DNA of 41,633 nucleotides from Nanobdellota archaeon (GTDB taxonomy: Archaea > Nanobdellota > Nanobdellia > Parvarchaeales > Parvarchaeaceae). The notes under the pieces were generated by a model. The model saw only the letters and a program-made list of their open reading frames with translations. It was not told where the DNA came from and ran no database searches. Shown here one piece after another: positions 1 through 8,354 of the stretch (positions are counted from its first letter, which is position 1; each line of letters opens with the position of its first letter). The stretch covers positions 1 through 41,633 of the forward strand of contig JAJZLM010000003.1 of the NCBI GenBank assembly GCA_021850635.1, in the 5' to 3' direction. The position numbers and the translations under genes were made by a program.

Positions 1-1413
1 GAAATCGAATCCAGAGGAGACACTTATAAATATGTAAGCAGATACGAGTGCCACCACTATGAATATGACTATGAATTTTTTGCTGTTTTTTTGGTCTAGT
101 CTAGCCAGTCTTCTGAAAAACTTTCCGTCATGAATGTGTCTCCCTTTATGAGGGTATATCAATCTATCTCCTACGGAGTATATCATGGAAGGCAACAGTG
201 TAAGCGCCGAGAGTAGGACTATCCCTATACCAACGGCATTCATCGCACCAGAACTCCCTATAAATGCCATGTTAAACGCGTACAGTACGATATAGGCGCT
301 TATTATGGTTATGCTACTGATAAGAACAGCACCCCCCGCCCATTTGAGAGATAGGCTAGCCGCTTTCTGCGGAGTAACACCGTAATCTCGCTCCTGTCGG
401 TATCTATAAAGTATATACACTATGTAATCTGTTGACAAACCTAGCATCAAGATGGATGTTATAGCAGGGTCGAAAAAGGATATGCTCTTATCAGCTATGA
501 ATCTGAAAATGGCAAAGAATATTGCGTAAGCGATAGTAAGGTCCACGCCGAATATAAGTAGGGGTACAAATGCGGCTACAGGAGATCTAAATATGAACCC
601 TGTAACTATTATTGCGATTAGGATCCCTATAATTATCGCGATGGTTGTCCCAGTTTGTGTACTGGATTTTATACTATCAGTAAGCGCGCTAGATCCCGTT
701 ATATATGAGCGGGTGTTAAAAAAGCCGCTTATCCTACCAATTGTGCTAGAAACGGCCGTGTAATTAGAAGCATTTACGACGGCTATAGTAGTGTTGTGCT
801 CAGCGTTGATAAGCGTAATCATGGTGCCGTTTGTGGGCATTACAGGGTAGTGTGGGAAATTGTATGTATTGAATATATACGCTGGAGTCGCGTTGTTGTA
901 CCCGTTTACCGAGTCAGATACAAATGAAAGTAGTGTGGGTCCTGGTTTTAGGTTATCCGATGAGTTCAGGCTGGAATATATCTTAAAGATAGCTTCCTTA
1001 TGTATTGTATAATTCAGTGATTGGCTCACATCCTGTGCAGTCACATTATCAGCAGTGTATAATGCGGATTCTATTATATGTGCCTGAGAAACTATTGCAT
1101 TGTAAGTAGAATTTAGAAGCAAAAACTCAACAGAATACACTGAGGTAAACCCGGTCTTAGCATAAGTGCTACTTAAGTTTTCAAACATCAACTTTGAATT
1201 GTTAGATAACAAGTTCGGGTTTGTGAATACGATTGCCTGCGTATGTGTAGCGTTTACAGCACTTGAATTCCCACCCGTCACATTGTAAGATACTATACTG
1301 AACAGATTTGCTGCAAATGGCGCGGCTATCAGGAAAGCCATAATCCAAACTAGAATTATATATTTTCGATTACGCTTTATCCACAGGTCAAAATCGTTTA
1401 GATTAGGATTCAT
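1..1413 (-). CDS. RND/MMPL-family membrane exporter, C-terminal part beyond the window
   Basis: I translated this reading frame by hand. It starts at an ATG (1413-1411) and stays open for 471 codons to the left edge, so the C-terminal part is missing. A charged start (NDFDLWIKRNRKY) leads into TM1 (about residues 20-40). A long extracytoplasmic domain rich in N-x-S/T sites follows. Then come closely spaced TM segments, including GTTIAIIIGILIAIIVTGF and, further on, SILMLGLSTDYIVYILYRYR. The G-x-x-x-D-Y segment in that TM, followed by a basic helix, is typical of the MMPL/SecDF-like RND superfamily. Such proteins export lipids, drugs or peptides using the proton gradient. It lies just downstream of the eS8 gene in the same direction, with its own AT-rich box near 1450. 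The substrate is unknown. Family confidence is good; the exact role is not. Confidence 0.8.
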   Translation of the reverse strand, partial: MNPNLNDFDLWIKRNRKYIILVWIMAFLIAAPFAANLFSIVSYNVTGGNSSAVNATHTQAIVFTNPNLLSNNSKLMFENLSSTYAKTGFTSVYSVEFLLLNSTYNAIVSQAHIIESALYTADNVTAQDVSQSLNYTIHKEAIFKIYSSLNSSDNLKPGPTLLSFVSDSVNGYNNATPAYIFNTYNFPHYPVMPTNGTMITLINAEHNTTIAVVNASNYTAVSSTIGRISGFFNTRSYITGSSALTDSIKSSTQTGTTIAIIIGILIAIIVTGFIFRSPVAAFVPLLIFGVDLTIAYAIFFAIFRFIADKSISFFDPAITSILMLGLSTDYIVYILYRYRQERDYGVTPQKAASLSLKWAGGAVLISSITIISAYIVLYAFNMAFIGSSGAMNAVGIGIVLLSALTLLPSMIYSVGDRLIYPHKGRHIHDGKFFRRLARLDQKNSKKFIVIFIVVALVSAYIFISVSSGFDF

Positions 1414-1488
1414 ACGCTCTCTATGAACCCTTATGTGCAGTGTACAATATAAAATCTTTTCATAAAAACCCTGTTTGGAAGGTTATGC

Positions 1489-1875
1489 TTATTTTTCCAG
1501 TTTTATAAGGGAGACCTGTCCGCTTTGTCCTGGTCTATTGACGACTATGCCGTTGCCGTCAGACGTTTCTATTACGCTACCTTTGGTTATTATATTTCTT
1601 CTAGCGTAGGATCTGTTAGACTCGTTTTTTATTACCTTGATTAGTGTGACTTTGCTTGTGGTCTTTTTGACAGAGTCGAACATGTTGCCAGTTTTCGCGT
1701 GAAGAAGCCTAACTTTCCTGTTTCCCCCCAGCGTTCTAACGTATACTCTTTTGTCTATTTCACCTACTTGTACTGGCGTAATAGTAGCTATCGTCTCGCT
1801 CTTTCTCTTGTCTCTTCGTTTTCCTTTGAATCCGCCGCCTCTTTTTTTAAGGCTGGGGCTGGTGCTTTTGGACAT
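1489..1875 (-). CDS. rps8e: 30S ribosomal protein eS8 (S8e)
   Basis: A small-subunit ribosomal protein shared by archaea and eukaryotes. The 128-aa product has the usual archaeal length. It has the basic glycine-rich N-terminus with KKRGGGFKGKRRDKR near residues 10-24, a VRTLGGNRKVRLL segment near 46-58, and the ending TKGSVIETSDGNGIVVNRPGQ that is typical of the family. The ATG at 1875 lies about 28 bp downstream of an AT-rich box (tttatatac on the minus strand, around 1905), so the mRNA is probably leaderless. The MMPL gene follows in the same direction. Confidence 0.93.
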   Translation of the reverse strand: MSKSTSPSLKKRGGGFKGKRRDKRKSETIATITPVQVGEIDKRVYVRTLGGNRKVRLLHAKTGNMFDSVKKTTSKVTLIKVIKNESNRSYARRNIITKGSVIETSDGNGIVVNRPGQSGQVSLIKLEK

Positions 1876-1922
1876 ATCTTTATTCTATAATCAAGTAAGT
1901 ATATAAATCTTGTTAATCCCTT

Positions 1923-2252
1923 TTATAGGAGGCCTTCAAGGCCTCTACATAGGTCCGAAAATGCCTTCTCATTCTTTTTCCGGTTGCCCATAGGATTATC
2001 ATGAAACTCTAACGTGTTATATACTCCATTTTCTTTAAGCTGCACAGAAAGCCGCTCTATCGCCAATGAGTAGCCGTTAATCATCGGGCCGAAAAAAGAG
2101 TTAAAACTCATGATTAAAAGGCTGTTATCGAAATCGGGGCGGTATACGGAGAAGTAGAGTCCACTTGCATCAGCAGCTTTTCTCAAGTATTCTGTCCATT
2201 CGATCCCCACTTTACTTGGTAGATCCTTGATTTTAAAATATTCTGTCCTCAT
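1923..2252 (-). CDS. Small protein of unknown function, translationally linked to the MBL hydrolase
   Basis: A 109-aa soluble protein that I do not recognise. The frame is open further upstream, but the ATG at 2252 is preferred: a strong Shine-Dalgarno sequence, GGAGGAG, lies just before it, and the stop of the upstream hydrolase gene (2254-2256) lies between them. The protein begins MRTEYFKIKDL and shows alternating strands and helices, with no membrane segment or metal motif. Its position directly after the MBL-fold hydrolase suggests joint expression. No function is proposed. Confidence 0.7.
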   Translation of the reverse strand: MRTEYFKIKDLPSKVGIEWTEYLRKAADASGLYFSVYRPDFDNSLLIMSFNSFFGPMINGYSLAIERLSVQLKENGVYNTLEFHDNPMGNRKKNEKAFSDLCRGLEGLL

Positions 2253-2253
2253 A

Positions 2254-2916
2254 TTACTCCTCCGATGATTTAAGTATCTCAACTTTTAATCTGTCACCTA
2301 CAAGTTTCTTAAATTCTTCAGCTTCTTTTGCTGTGCCTATACCAGACCCATAGTGCGCCGGTATTACTACTCTTGGATTTATGACAGCCGCAGCCTCTGC
2401 AGCTTCCTCAGGTGTCATAACATACGTCCCGCTTACAGGTAGGAAGGCAACGTCCACTCTGATATCCTTCATCTCCTCTATAAAGTCGGTGTCTCCAGCT
2501 ATGTAAAGTCTCAAATCATCTACTATGAATATGTATCCTACATTACCTTTATTTTTTGGGTGGAATACTTCTTTTCCTGAGCGGAACTTGTTAACGTTGT
2601 AAGAAGGTACAGTCTTTATGGTTACACCATCGATTATTTTTACCTCAAAAGGAGAAACAAACACCTTTCTGTTGCCAAACGTGTCTAATCTAGGTCCGCA
2701 GTCTTTCGGTGCTATTATTACTCCAGAATCAGATATGACTTTTTTTATGCTATCTACATCTAGGTGATCGTAATGGTCGTGCGTTATAAGCACCAATCCC
2801 CCATCTTTGTAATCATCTTCTATCTTATATGGATCTGTGTACACTATCTTGTCCTTACCAGTGATCTTGAAACAGTTATGATGCATCCATTCTATCTTTA
2901 CTCCCTTATATTCCAT
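2254..2916 (-). CDS. Metallo-beta-lactamase-fold metal-dependent hydrolase (UPF0173 / UlaG-like)
   Basis: The 220-aa protein has the MBL-fold metal motif T-H-D-H-Y-D-H-L-D near residues 45-53. Further metal ligands are H117 in the VFHPKNKG segment, the Asp of YIAGDTD, and a late His in VIPAHYG. Length and motif layout match the UPF0173 hydrolases found widely in archaea and bacteria. The physiological substrate of that group is not established. The start ATG (2916-2914) lies about 27 bp from an AT-rich box around 2938-2950. It is divergent from the dCTP deaminase-family gene and upstream of a small unknown gene with a strong Shine-Dalgarno sequence. Confidence 0.85.
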   Translation of the reverse strand: MEYKGVKIEWMHHNCFKITGKDKIVYTDPYKIEDDYKDGGLVLITHDHYDHLDVDSIKKVISDSGVIIAPKDCGPRLDTFGNRKVFVSPFEVKIIDGVTIKTVPSYNVNKFRSGKEVFHPKNKGNVGYIFIVDDLRLYIAGDTDFIEEMKDIRVDVAFLPVSGTYVMTPEEAAEAAAVINPRVVIPAHYGSGIGTAKEAEEFKKLVGDRLKVEILKSSEE

Positions 2917-2989
2917 GTTTACTTACATGCATCCTAGTAATTTAATATTTAGCAGAAGTCTTTTATAATATAGTATTGTCTAATATAAC
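2917..2989. promoter_or_regulatory. Divergent promoter region, two separate TATA-like boxes
   Basis: For the rightward dcd-like gene, ttttataata (2961-2970) lies about 25 bp before the ATG at 2990. For the leftward hydrolase, the AT-rich run at 2938-2950 lies about 27 bp from its ATG at 2916. Both spacings fit leaderless archaeal transcripts. Confidence 0.55.
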
Positions 2990-3511
2990 ATGATACTTGG
3001 CAATGAAGATATAAAGGAGTTCATAGAGGCTGGAAAACTGTCCATATCGCCGCTTTCAGATGATACCATCAGGGAAAACGGTGTGGATCTTAGGATAGGC
3101 GATGAAATAATACGTTTTTCCGGCGACGGCAATGTAGCTAGGTTATCTGATAAAACTTCTATAGAATCTATATACAAAACAGAAAAGATAATTGGGAATT
3201 TCATTCTCGGTAAAAATGAGAAGATACTAATAAAAATAAAGGAAAGGGTTAAAATGCCAAATAATCTGGTCGGCTTTTGCAACCTGAGGTCTACATTTGC
3301 GCGGTTGGGGATAACGATTCCACCGACTATAGTAGACGCTGGTTATGAAGGTTATATCACGATAGGTGTATCTGGTGGAGCAGTACCTATAGAAATAGGA
3401 ACAGGTACGAGGTTTTTGCACCTAGTATTCAGCACGACTAAAAGCGACGTTACTTCACTGTATTCGGGTGTTTATCAGAACAGCAAAAGCGTAAGCGGTG
3501 CAAAGGTATAA
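2990..3511 (+). CDS. dcd: dCTP deaminase/dUTPase-family protein with altered catalytic Glu position
   Basis: Enzymes of this trimeric family deaminate dCTP to dUTP and/or hydrolyse dUTP to dUMP, supplying dTMP synthesis and keeping uracil out of DNA. The 173-aa product has the family layout: GVDLRIGDEI (31-40), the nucleotide-binding LRSTFARLGI (99-108), and TIVDAGYEGYITIGVSGG (113-130). D116 sits where the dUTPase/deaminase Asp is expected. The residue aligned with the deaminase catalytic Glu (ITLE in the Methanocaldococcus bifunctional enzyme) is Gly126. This suggests a dUTPase-only or altered activity. TATA-like box at 2961-2970; ATG leaderless. Confidence 0.82.
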   Translation: MILGNEDIKEFIEAGKLSISPLSDDTIRENGVDLRIGDEIIRFSGDGNVARLSDKTSIESIYKTEKIIGNFILGKNEKILIKIKERVKMPNNLVGFCNLRSTFARLGITIPPTIVDAGYEGYITIGVSGGAVPIEIGTGTRFLHLVFSTTKSDVTSLYSGVYQNSKSVSGAKV

Positions 3512-3535
3512 ATTCTAACAATCCGAGGTAGATTC

Positions 3536-3652
3536 ATGAAAAGAAGCTCCAAAAACTGGAAGAAATATCACAAAGACAGGTGGAAGACCAGGAAAAAGAA
3601 GATGTTAGAGAGAAAGAGAATGAGAAGACTGATGCGCGAGAGGAGCGCATGA
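3536..3652 (+). CDS. Tiny highly basic protein, candidate ribosomal protein eL41-like
   Basis: A 38-codon frame, ATG 3536 to TGA 3650-3652. GAGGT at 3524-3528 lies ahead of the ATG with suitable spacing. The peptide is dominated by Lys and Arg, with two Trp (W8, W16). Its second half, KMLERKRMRRLMRERSA, resembles the pattern of eukaryotic eL41 (RWKKKRMRRLKRKRRK type), a single helix buried at the subunit interface. The match rests on composition and a short motif only. It follows the dcd-like gene in the same direction. An accidental basic ORF cannot be excluded. Confidence 0.5.
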   Translation: MKRSSKNWKKYHKDRWKTRKKKMLERKRMRRLMRERSA

Positions 3653-3710
3653 TTCGTAGAGATCAATTATATTCAAATATTTATTAGTGGAGTGCTTTTG
3701 GTTCTCTGTT

Positions 3711-3828
3711 GCAGGGGTAGCGAAGCCCGGCCCAACGCGCAGGACTTAAGATCTGTCAAGCTCTATTGATTAAGATTTGGAAATCCTGCGGCTTAGCGCC
3801 CTCGTGGGTTCAAATCCCACCCCCTGCA
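3711..3828 (+). tRNA. tRNA-Leu (anticodon UAA) with a 32-nt intron
   Basis: The acceptor strands GCAGGGG and CCCCTGC pair and are followed by discriminator A (3828); CCA is not encoded. The anticodon stem CAGGA (3740-3744) pairs with TCCTG (3784-3788). The loop C-T-T-A-A-G plus A38 gives anticodon TAA at 3747-3749. An intron at the canonical 37/38 site (3751-3782) interrupts the loop; CTTAA (3745-3749) can pair with TTAAG (3770-3774) inside it. A long variable arm (GCTTAGCGCCCTCGT) and T arm GTGGG-TTCAAAT-CCCAC confirm class II tRNA-Leu. An AT-rich box at 3677-3686 lies about 30 bp upstream. Confidence 0.93.
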
Positions 3829-3882
3829 GTTCTGGTCCCAAAAAGTACAAGGTATTTAAGCTAGCCTATCCATTTCTTTTAA

Positions 3883-4116
3883 ATGGATAGAGATGACGTT
3901 TTCATAGGTATGCCGTTCTCTATAAAAACATACTACGACGATTTTAAGCGTGAGATACCTAGAATAGAAGAAAACATAAACAAACTAACTAAAACTCACG
4001 AATCGAGCAAAAAGAAATTTGAAGAAATGACTGAAAATCTTCTAAAACTAAAACAGACTGTAAATGATCTGTTTGTGGACCTAAGCGGCGACAAGGAAGG
4101 TATAAACAAGCCGTAA
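3883..4116 (+). CDS. Small coiled-coil protein of unknown function between two tRNA genes
   Basis: A 77-aa charged protein beginning MDRDDVFIGMPFSIK. Residues about 25-66 are a continuous helix rich in Lys, Glu and hydrophobic heptads (IEENINKLTK, FEEMTENLLKLKQTV), suggesting a dimeric coiled coil. There is no membrane segment or cysteine. The start is supported by the TATA-like ggtatttaag at 3851-3860, about 27 bp before the ATG, giving a leaderless mRNA. It is flanked by two tRNA-Leu genes in the same direction. I do not recognise the family. Confidence 0.65.
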   Translation: MDRDDVFIGMPFSIKTYYDDFKREIPRIEENINKLTKTHESSKKKFEEMTENLLKLKQTVNDLFVDLSGDKEGINKP

Positions 4117-4175
4117 CCGTAAAATTCTATCATAGTATATTATTTTATAGCCTTGACTGTCTAAGATATTATAAA

Positions 4176-4278
4176 GCAGGGATAGCGAAGCCTGGCCAAA
4201 CGTGACAGACTCAAGAATTTCGCGTTCGGGTCATCTGTTCCCTTTGTGGGTTCGGGAGTTCAAATCTCCCTCCCTGCA
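4176..4278 (+). tRNA. tRNA-Leu (anticodon CAA) with a 17-nt intron
   Basis: Acceptor GCAGGGA (4176-4182) pairs with TCCCTGC (4271-4277), followed by discriminator A. Anticodon stem ACAGA (4205-4209) pairs with TCTGT (4234-4238). The loop C-T-C-A-A-G plus A4233 gives anticodon CAA at 4212-4214. A 17-nt intron (4216-4232) sits at position 37/38; GACTC (4208-4212) can pair with intron-end GGGTC (4228-4232), as needed for a bulge-helix-bulge substrate. The variable arm CCC-TTTGT-GGG and the T arm GGGAG-TTCAAAT-CTCCC are clear. TATA-like attttatag lies at 4142-4150. Confidence 0.92.
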
Positions 4279-4304
4279 GTTTCATCTGTCTTAAAGTAAG
4301 AAGA

Positions 4305-6701
4305 TTAACTTACTTTAGATTCTCCGGAATTTTTAGTCACGGTTATCAAAGTATCTGCTATGTTCTTCATTATGTCTTCGTGCGTCACTATGACTATCTG
4401 TTTTATGTCGTTTATTCTGGTGATGCACGTTGAAAGGGCGTTTATGTCCTCTCTATCTAGTCCTGAAGTTGGCTCATCCATAATTAGCGATTCGTTCTTG
4501 TTTACGCCACCCAAAAGCGAAGCTATAGAAGAAAGCGCCATCCTATACGCCAGCGCTACCGAAGTTTTTTCGCCTCCAGACAAAGCCTTAGCGTCTAAAG
4601 TCTCGTTCCCAACCACTACCTTAACGTTATAGTCGTTATCTATGTCTATAGTGTATTCGCTATCGCTCCTTATCTCTGAGAATCTGGCCTGGAAAATAGA
4701 TTTGAACTCTCTTATAAATCTATTCCTTACGTACTCGCGTATATCCCGTATATCGCCTCTTAAGTTCTCCATCATAGACAAGAATTTCCCCCTTTTCTCA
4801 GATTCCTTTCTAAGTGCATCTCTCTTTTTTATTTTCAGCTTTATCTCATCTAATTTAGACTTATTATCGGATATTTCAGACTCACGGGACTCTATGTTTC
4901 CTTTTAAGCGAGACGAATCAGATTCCAATCTTTGTATCACAGAAGATAGTTCTCTATGTCTATTTTCGGAAGCGTCCATCTCCTGCTGGGAGAATCCTAA
5001 CTCGTCTAACTTACCTTTAGTAGATTCTACCTCTTCGTAAAGTTTATTTACTTCAGACTCTAACGAGTCCACTCTGACCTTTTTCATCTCTATCTCTTTG
5101 ATGTCATCTTCTATTTTATTTATAGCGTCTAATTCGTAATTCAAAGCCGACAGGTCTTTTGATAGCGCATTCTCTTCCGAGAGCAGTCTTTCGTATATCT
5201 TGTTCTTTTCTTCAGACAGTTTTCTTATATCATCAACACTTATTGCTGTTAATTCATTTTCCTTTGAAGAGACTCTTTTGGATATATCGTCTATTTTACC
5301 GTTCAGTATCCCTACCTCTTTATCGAGGTCTACCCTACTCTTTGAGGATTTCCCACGCTCAACCTCTGCGTATAATCCTTTTATTCTAGATTTTAGATCG
5401 AGTATCCTAGAATCATACTCTTTCTCTATGTGCCCCACATCTGTTATTTTGTTATTGCACACCGGACAAATCATGCTGCCGAGCGCAGAAGATTTTTCCT
5501 TTTCCAGCCATTTTATATATTCATTTAGCTGAGCTATCCTTCCACTTATTTCTTCTGCTGTGGTGAGAGTTTTTGCGACTTCAAGCCTTTCTTCAGCATC
5601 TTTGAGTTGCTTTTTAAGGTCGTCCTTTTCGTTTAAGAGCGCTGCAATCTCAGATTTTAGCCCGCTAACTTTAACAAGAATAGATCTCTCCAGAGCCTTC
5701 GCCTCAGACAATTCTTTATACGCATCTTTTTCAACCTGACGCTTCTGTTCCAGAGACATTTCTAAGTACTTTACTCTTTTTTTAATTTCAACTTTCCTAT
5801 TTTCATCTATCTTTGAGATCTCTACGCTCTTTTTCTCTATTTCTTTTTCCAGTGTAGATATGTTAGACCTAAGTTTTTCTATCCTTTCTGTCTTTTCGTT
5901 CATCTCGGCAGATAGTTTCGTGTGCTCGTTCTTCTTGTCACTGTAAAATTTGAATTCACTTTCTGCTTGCTTTAGTAGTACCTTATTGTTTTCCAGTTCG
6001 TTATTTATGCTGGTAAGTTCGCTTTTCGCTTTTTCATTGGCTTTTGTCAACTCATTTATCCTACTCTCTATCTTTATTAGATCAGATTCGTCTACGGCAA
6101 GAGCTTCTTCCAGTTTTTTGGCTTCTGCGTCATCCTTTAGTGAAGAGATCACATCTTTTAACATATCATATGTATCGATGTATCTGTTGAGTTGTAGCAA
6201 CTGGTCTATGTACTCTTGTTTAGACTGACCGCTATCGAATATAAGTTCTTTCAATTCATCCTGTTTTATGTACGTTATTGACTCGAACGTTTTGATCGGC
6301 GAATCGGATTCTATCTTCAGCGTCTTAAGTATGTAATCATTTAGGTCAGAAGCTCTATTCTGTAGATCCACAACGTGACCATCCTTCATTATAATATTGT
6401 CAGAATCGTCGTTTCTTACTGCATTTCCTATCTTTTTTAGTCCCCTTTTTATTATGTATTCTGATCCATTCTCCTCGAACTTTATCGAGATGTTACCGCT
6501 CGATGCTCCTCTGCGCAACAGCATCTTGCCTTCTTCCCTGCCTTCGCCTATCTTTCCGAACAGCGCGTATTCCAGCGCCATCAACATCGATGATTTTCCG
6601 CTGCCGGTGTTTCCAGTTATAATGTTAATCCCGTCGGTAAACTTAACAGTGCTGTTCCAATGGCTCCTTATGTTCTGCAAATCAATCTCTTTTATTATCA
6701 T
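4305..6701 (-). CDS. rad50: DNA double-strand break repair ATPase Rad50
   Basis: SMC-like ATPase that works with Mre11 to tether and process broken DNA ends. In the sequence: Walker A GNTGSGKSS (30-38), then long coiled coils split by the zinc-hook motif CPVC (412-415). After the second coiled coil come the ABC signature LSGGEKTSVALAYRMAL and Walker B SLIMDEPTSGLD. The total of about 798 aa is somewhat shorter than well-known archaeal Rad50 (about 880), mainly through shorter coiled coils. I chose the ATG at 6701 over an in-frame TTG nine bases upstream. Either start overlaps the 3' end of mre11, so translation is probably coupled. No herA or nurA lies nearby. Confidence 0.95.
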   Translation of the reverse strand: MIIKEIDLQNIRSHWNSTVKFTDGINIITGNTGSGKSSMLMALEYALFGKIGEGREEGKMLLRRGASSGNISIKFEENGSEYIIKRGLKKIGNAVRNDDSDNIIMKDGHVVDLQNRASDLNDYILKTLKIESDSPIKTFESITYIKQDELKELIFDSGQSKQEYIDQLLQLNRYIDTYDMLKDVISSLKDDAEAKKLEEALAVDESDLIKIESRINELTKANEKAKSELTSINNELENNKVLLKQAESEFKFYSDKKNEHTKLSAEMNEKTERIEKLRSNISTLEKEIEKKSVEISKIDENRKVEIKKRVKYLEMSLEQKRQVEKDAYKELSEAKALERSILVKVSGLKSEIAALLNEKDDLKKQLKDAEERLEVAKTLTTAEEISGRIAQLNEYIKWLEKEKSSALGSMICPVCNNKITDVGHIEKEYDSRILDLKSRIKGLYAEVERGKSSKSRVDLDKEVGILNGKIDDISKRVSSKENELTAISVDDIRKLSEEKNKIYERLLSEENALSKDLSALNYELDAINKIEDDIKEIEMKKVRVDSLESEVNKLYEEVESTKGKLDELGFSQQEMDASENRHRELSSVIQRLESDSSRLKGNIESRESEISDNKSKLDEIKLKIKKRDALRKESEKRGKFLSMMENLRGDIRDIREYVRNRFIREFKSIFQARFSEIRSDSEYTIDIDNDYNVKVVVGNETLDAKALSGGEKTSVALAYRMALSSIASLLGGVNKNESLIMDEPTSGLDREDINALSTCITRINDIKQIVIVTHEDIMKNIADTLITVTKNSGESKVS

Positions 6702-7863
6702 ATTTGTCAAACCATTCTAATGATTTCTTTTTCATCTCTTCTGCGTTTGCACCGCTGTCTGTTGATTCTATAAGCAGCTTCGCAAGGGCTATCTGTTCGT
6801 CGTCGTATCCCCTCTGTTTTAGGAAATCCGTCTCTATCCTATGCATGTCTCCTTCGCTTACATCCACGGTTACATCATCGCTGTCCATAAGTTTTGAAGT
6901 GTTTATACTAGTATATGAATATCCGGCGTCATCTGCGGCTTTTTTTATGTCTATGATATTAAATTCGCTTCTCTTACCTAGAAGTTTTCCGCTTATCTTT
7001 ATAACTAAGATTTTTCCAGTGTTTTTTGTCAGCTTCGACAGTATATCTGTCTTAAGTGCTAGAGCATCCTTCCCGTCCGCAGAAAATACCAATATATCTT
7101 TATCGCGCGTGTTCAGTATCTTATATTCTATAGAAGATATCCCTCTATCGCTGTATTCCACTACGTAAAAGCCCCTGTTCGGGTTATCTATTATCTCCTT
7201 CTCATCGCAGTACTCCGTAGAGCCTGGATACTGTATTACACCTTTGTCGTACTTTATCCCGTCTTTATGTCCATGCCAGTGTCCCGCAGCGTAGTAATCG
7301 AAACCTTTCGGTAAGCTTTCCGTATCAAGGTCCTTGAATCTCTCTCCCAATGTGGAGATAGTGTGGTGGAATATGAATATCTTTATCCACGTATCAGGGT
7401 CCGCCTCTATGTGGAGCCTCTTGAATATGTAATTCTCTACTCTGCTTCTTTTTCCCTGTACGCCGCAGATGAACGCGTTGCGGTAGGTCTCTCCTTTTAG
7501 AATAAATTTGTCTTCCTCATTTTTTACGTACCTCTTGGAGTTAAGATTTACCAAGAGACCGTTCCTATCGAAAAGTTCCAGTATGCTATCCCTCTCCCCT
7601 ATACCCACGTCGTGTGAACCAGGCACTATGAAGATTTTTATGTCAGCTTCTTTTAACCTGTTAAGCTGATCAGTTACGAAAAGAAGCGCGTCTAAACTAG
7701 GGTTTCCTTCGTTGAACATGTCGCCTGCATGCACTATGAAATCGACTTTATCGTTTATGGCGAAATCTATCACCTGTCTGAACGAGTCTTGGATATCTGC
7801 GTTTCTAGTGTCATTCTTATACACAGCACCGATATGCGTGTCGCCGACATGTATGAATTTCAT
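6682..7863 (-). CDS. mre11: DNA double-strand break repair nuclease Mre11
   Basis: Mn-dependent nuclease partner of Rad50. Phosphoesterase motifs are in order: GDTHIG (7-12), HAGDMF (45-50), PGSHD (81-85), FHHT and AAGHWHGH. The family motif GNHD reads GSHD here, with Ser at the usual metal-ligand Asn, while the catalytic His84 and Asp85 are kept. The C-terminal region (after about residue 260) is the variable capping and Rad50-binding part. At 393 aa the length is normal for an archaeal Mre11. The ATG at 7863 is preceded by an AT-rich stretch near 7885. It is the first gene of an mre11-rad50 operon. Confidence 0.94.
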   Translation of the reverse strand: MKFIHVGDTHIGAVYKNDTRNADIQDSFRQVIDFAINDKVDFIVHAGDMFNEGNPSLDALLFVTDQLNRLKEADIKIFIVPGSHDVGIGERDSILELFDRNGLLVNLNSKRYVKNEEDKFILKGETYRNAFICGVQGKRSRVENYIFKRLHIEADPDTWIKIFIFHHTISTLGERFKDLDTESLPKGFDYYAAGHWHGHKDGIKYDKGVIQYPGSTEYCDEKEIIDNPNRGFYVVEYSDRGISSIEYKILNTRDKDILVFSADGKDALALKTDILSKLTKNTGKILVIKISGKLLGKRSEFNIIDIKKAADDAGYSYTSINTSKLMDSDDVTVDVSEGDMHRIETDFLKQRGYDDEQIALAKLLIESTDSGANAEEMKKKSLEWFDKYDNKRD

Positions 7864-7946
7864 GAATACTCTTTGAGACCATTAAATTTAACTCTTTCAC
7901 AAATTGTATACAATAGGCTTATAACCTTCGGATAGGCTATGTAATT

Positions 7947-8354
7947 ATGGAAGATAAATACGTCTACGACGAGACCGTTAGGATATACGATACAGACGCG
8001 CAAGGTGTAGTGCACTATGCTGGTTATTATAGGTTCTTTACTGATGCATTGGAGCAGTTCGCCAACCAGAAAGCGAAAAGGATGTATCCTCTTGTAAACG
8101 AGAAGGTATGGTTTGTAGTGGTAGAGTCCAACGCGAAATATTATAAATCTGCTAGGGTTGGTGACAAGCTAAAAGTAGGATTGGTTCCTACTCAACTCTC
8201 TAGCAAGGCACTGCGTTTCGATTTTGATATAAGGCGCGGTGAAGATTTGCTGTGCGAAGGTTACATAGTACAGGTAGCTATAGACAAGGATAAATGGAAG
8301 GCCACAGAGATACCTAAAGACGTGGTCGAAAACATATTTCAGAAGAAATCTTGA
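7947..8354 (+). CDS. Acyl-CoA thioesterase, 4HBT/YbgC family (hotdog fold)
   Basis: A 135-aa single-domain hotdog thioesterase, predicted to hydrolyse small acyl-CoA esters. The N-terminal signature YDTDAQGVVHYAGYYRF (residues 14-30) contains the Asp (D17) and the H-Y-x-x-Y pattern of the 4-hydroxybenzoyl-CoA thioesterase group. The central strands (VVVESNAKYYKSARVGDKL) are also typical. The ATG lies about 26 bp after cttataac near 7918, giving a leaderless mRNA. Its 3' end overlaps the convergent RNase HII gene by 16 bp. The substrate cannot be read from sequence. Confidence 0.87.
   Translation: MEDKYVYDETVRIYDTDAQGVVHYAGYYRFFTDALEQFANQKAKRMYPLVNEKVWFVVVESNAKYYKSARVGDKLKVGLVPTQLSSKALRFDFDIRRGEDLLCEGYIVQVAIDKDKWKATEIPKDVVENIFQKKS

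Noticed and set aside
6702-6710. TTG start for rad50 at 6710
   Set aside because: The ATG at 6701 begins the protein directly at the first strand (MIIKEIDL); the TTG adds only three residues and has no Shine-Dalgarno support.
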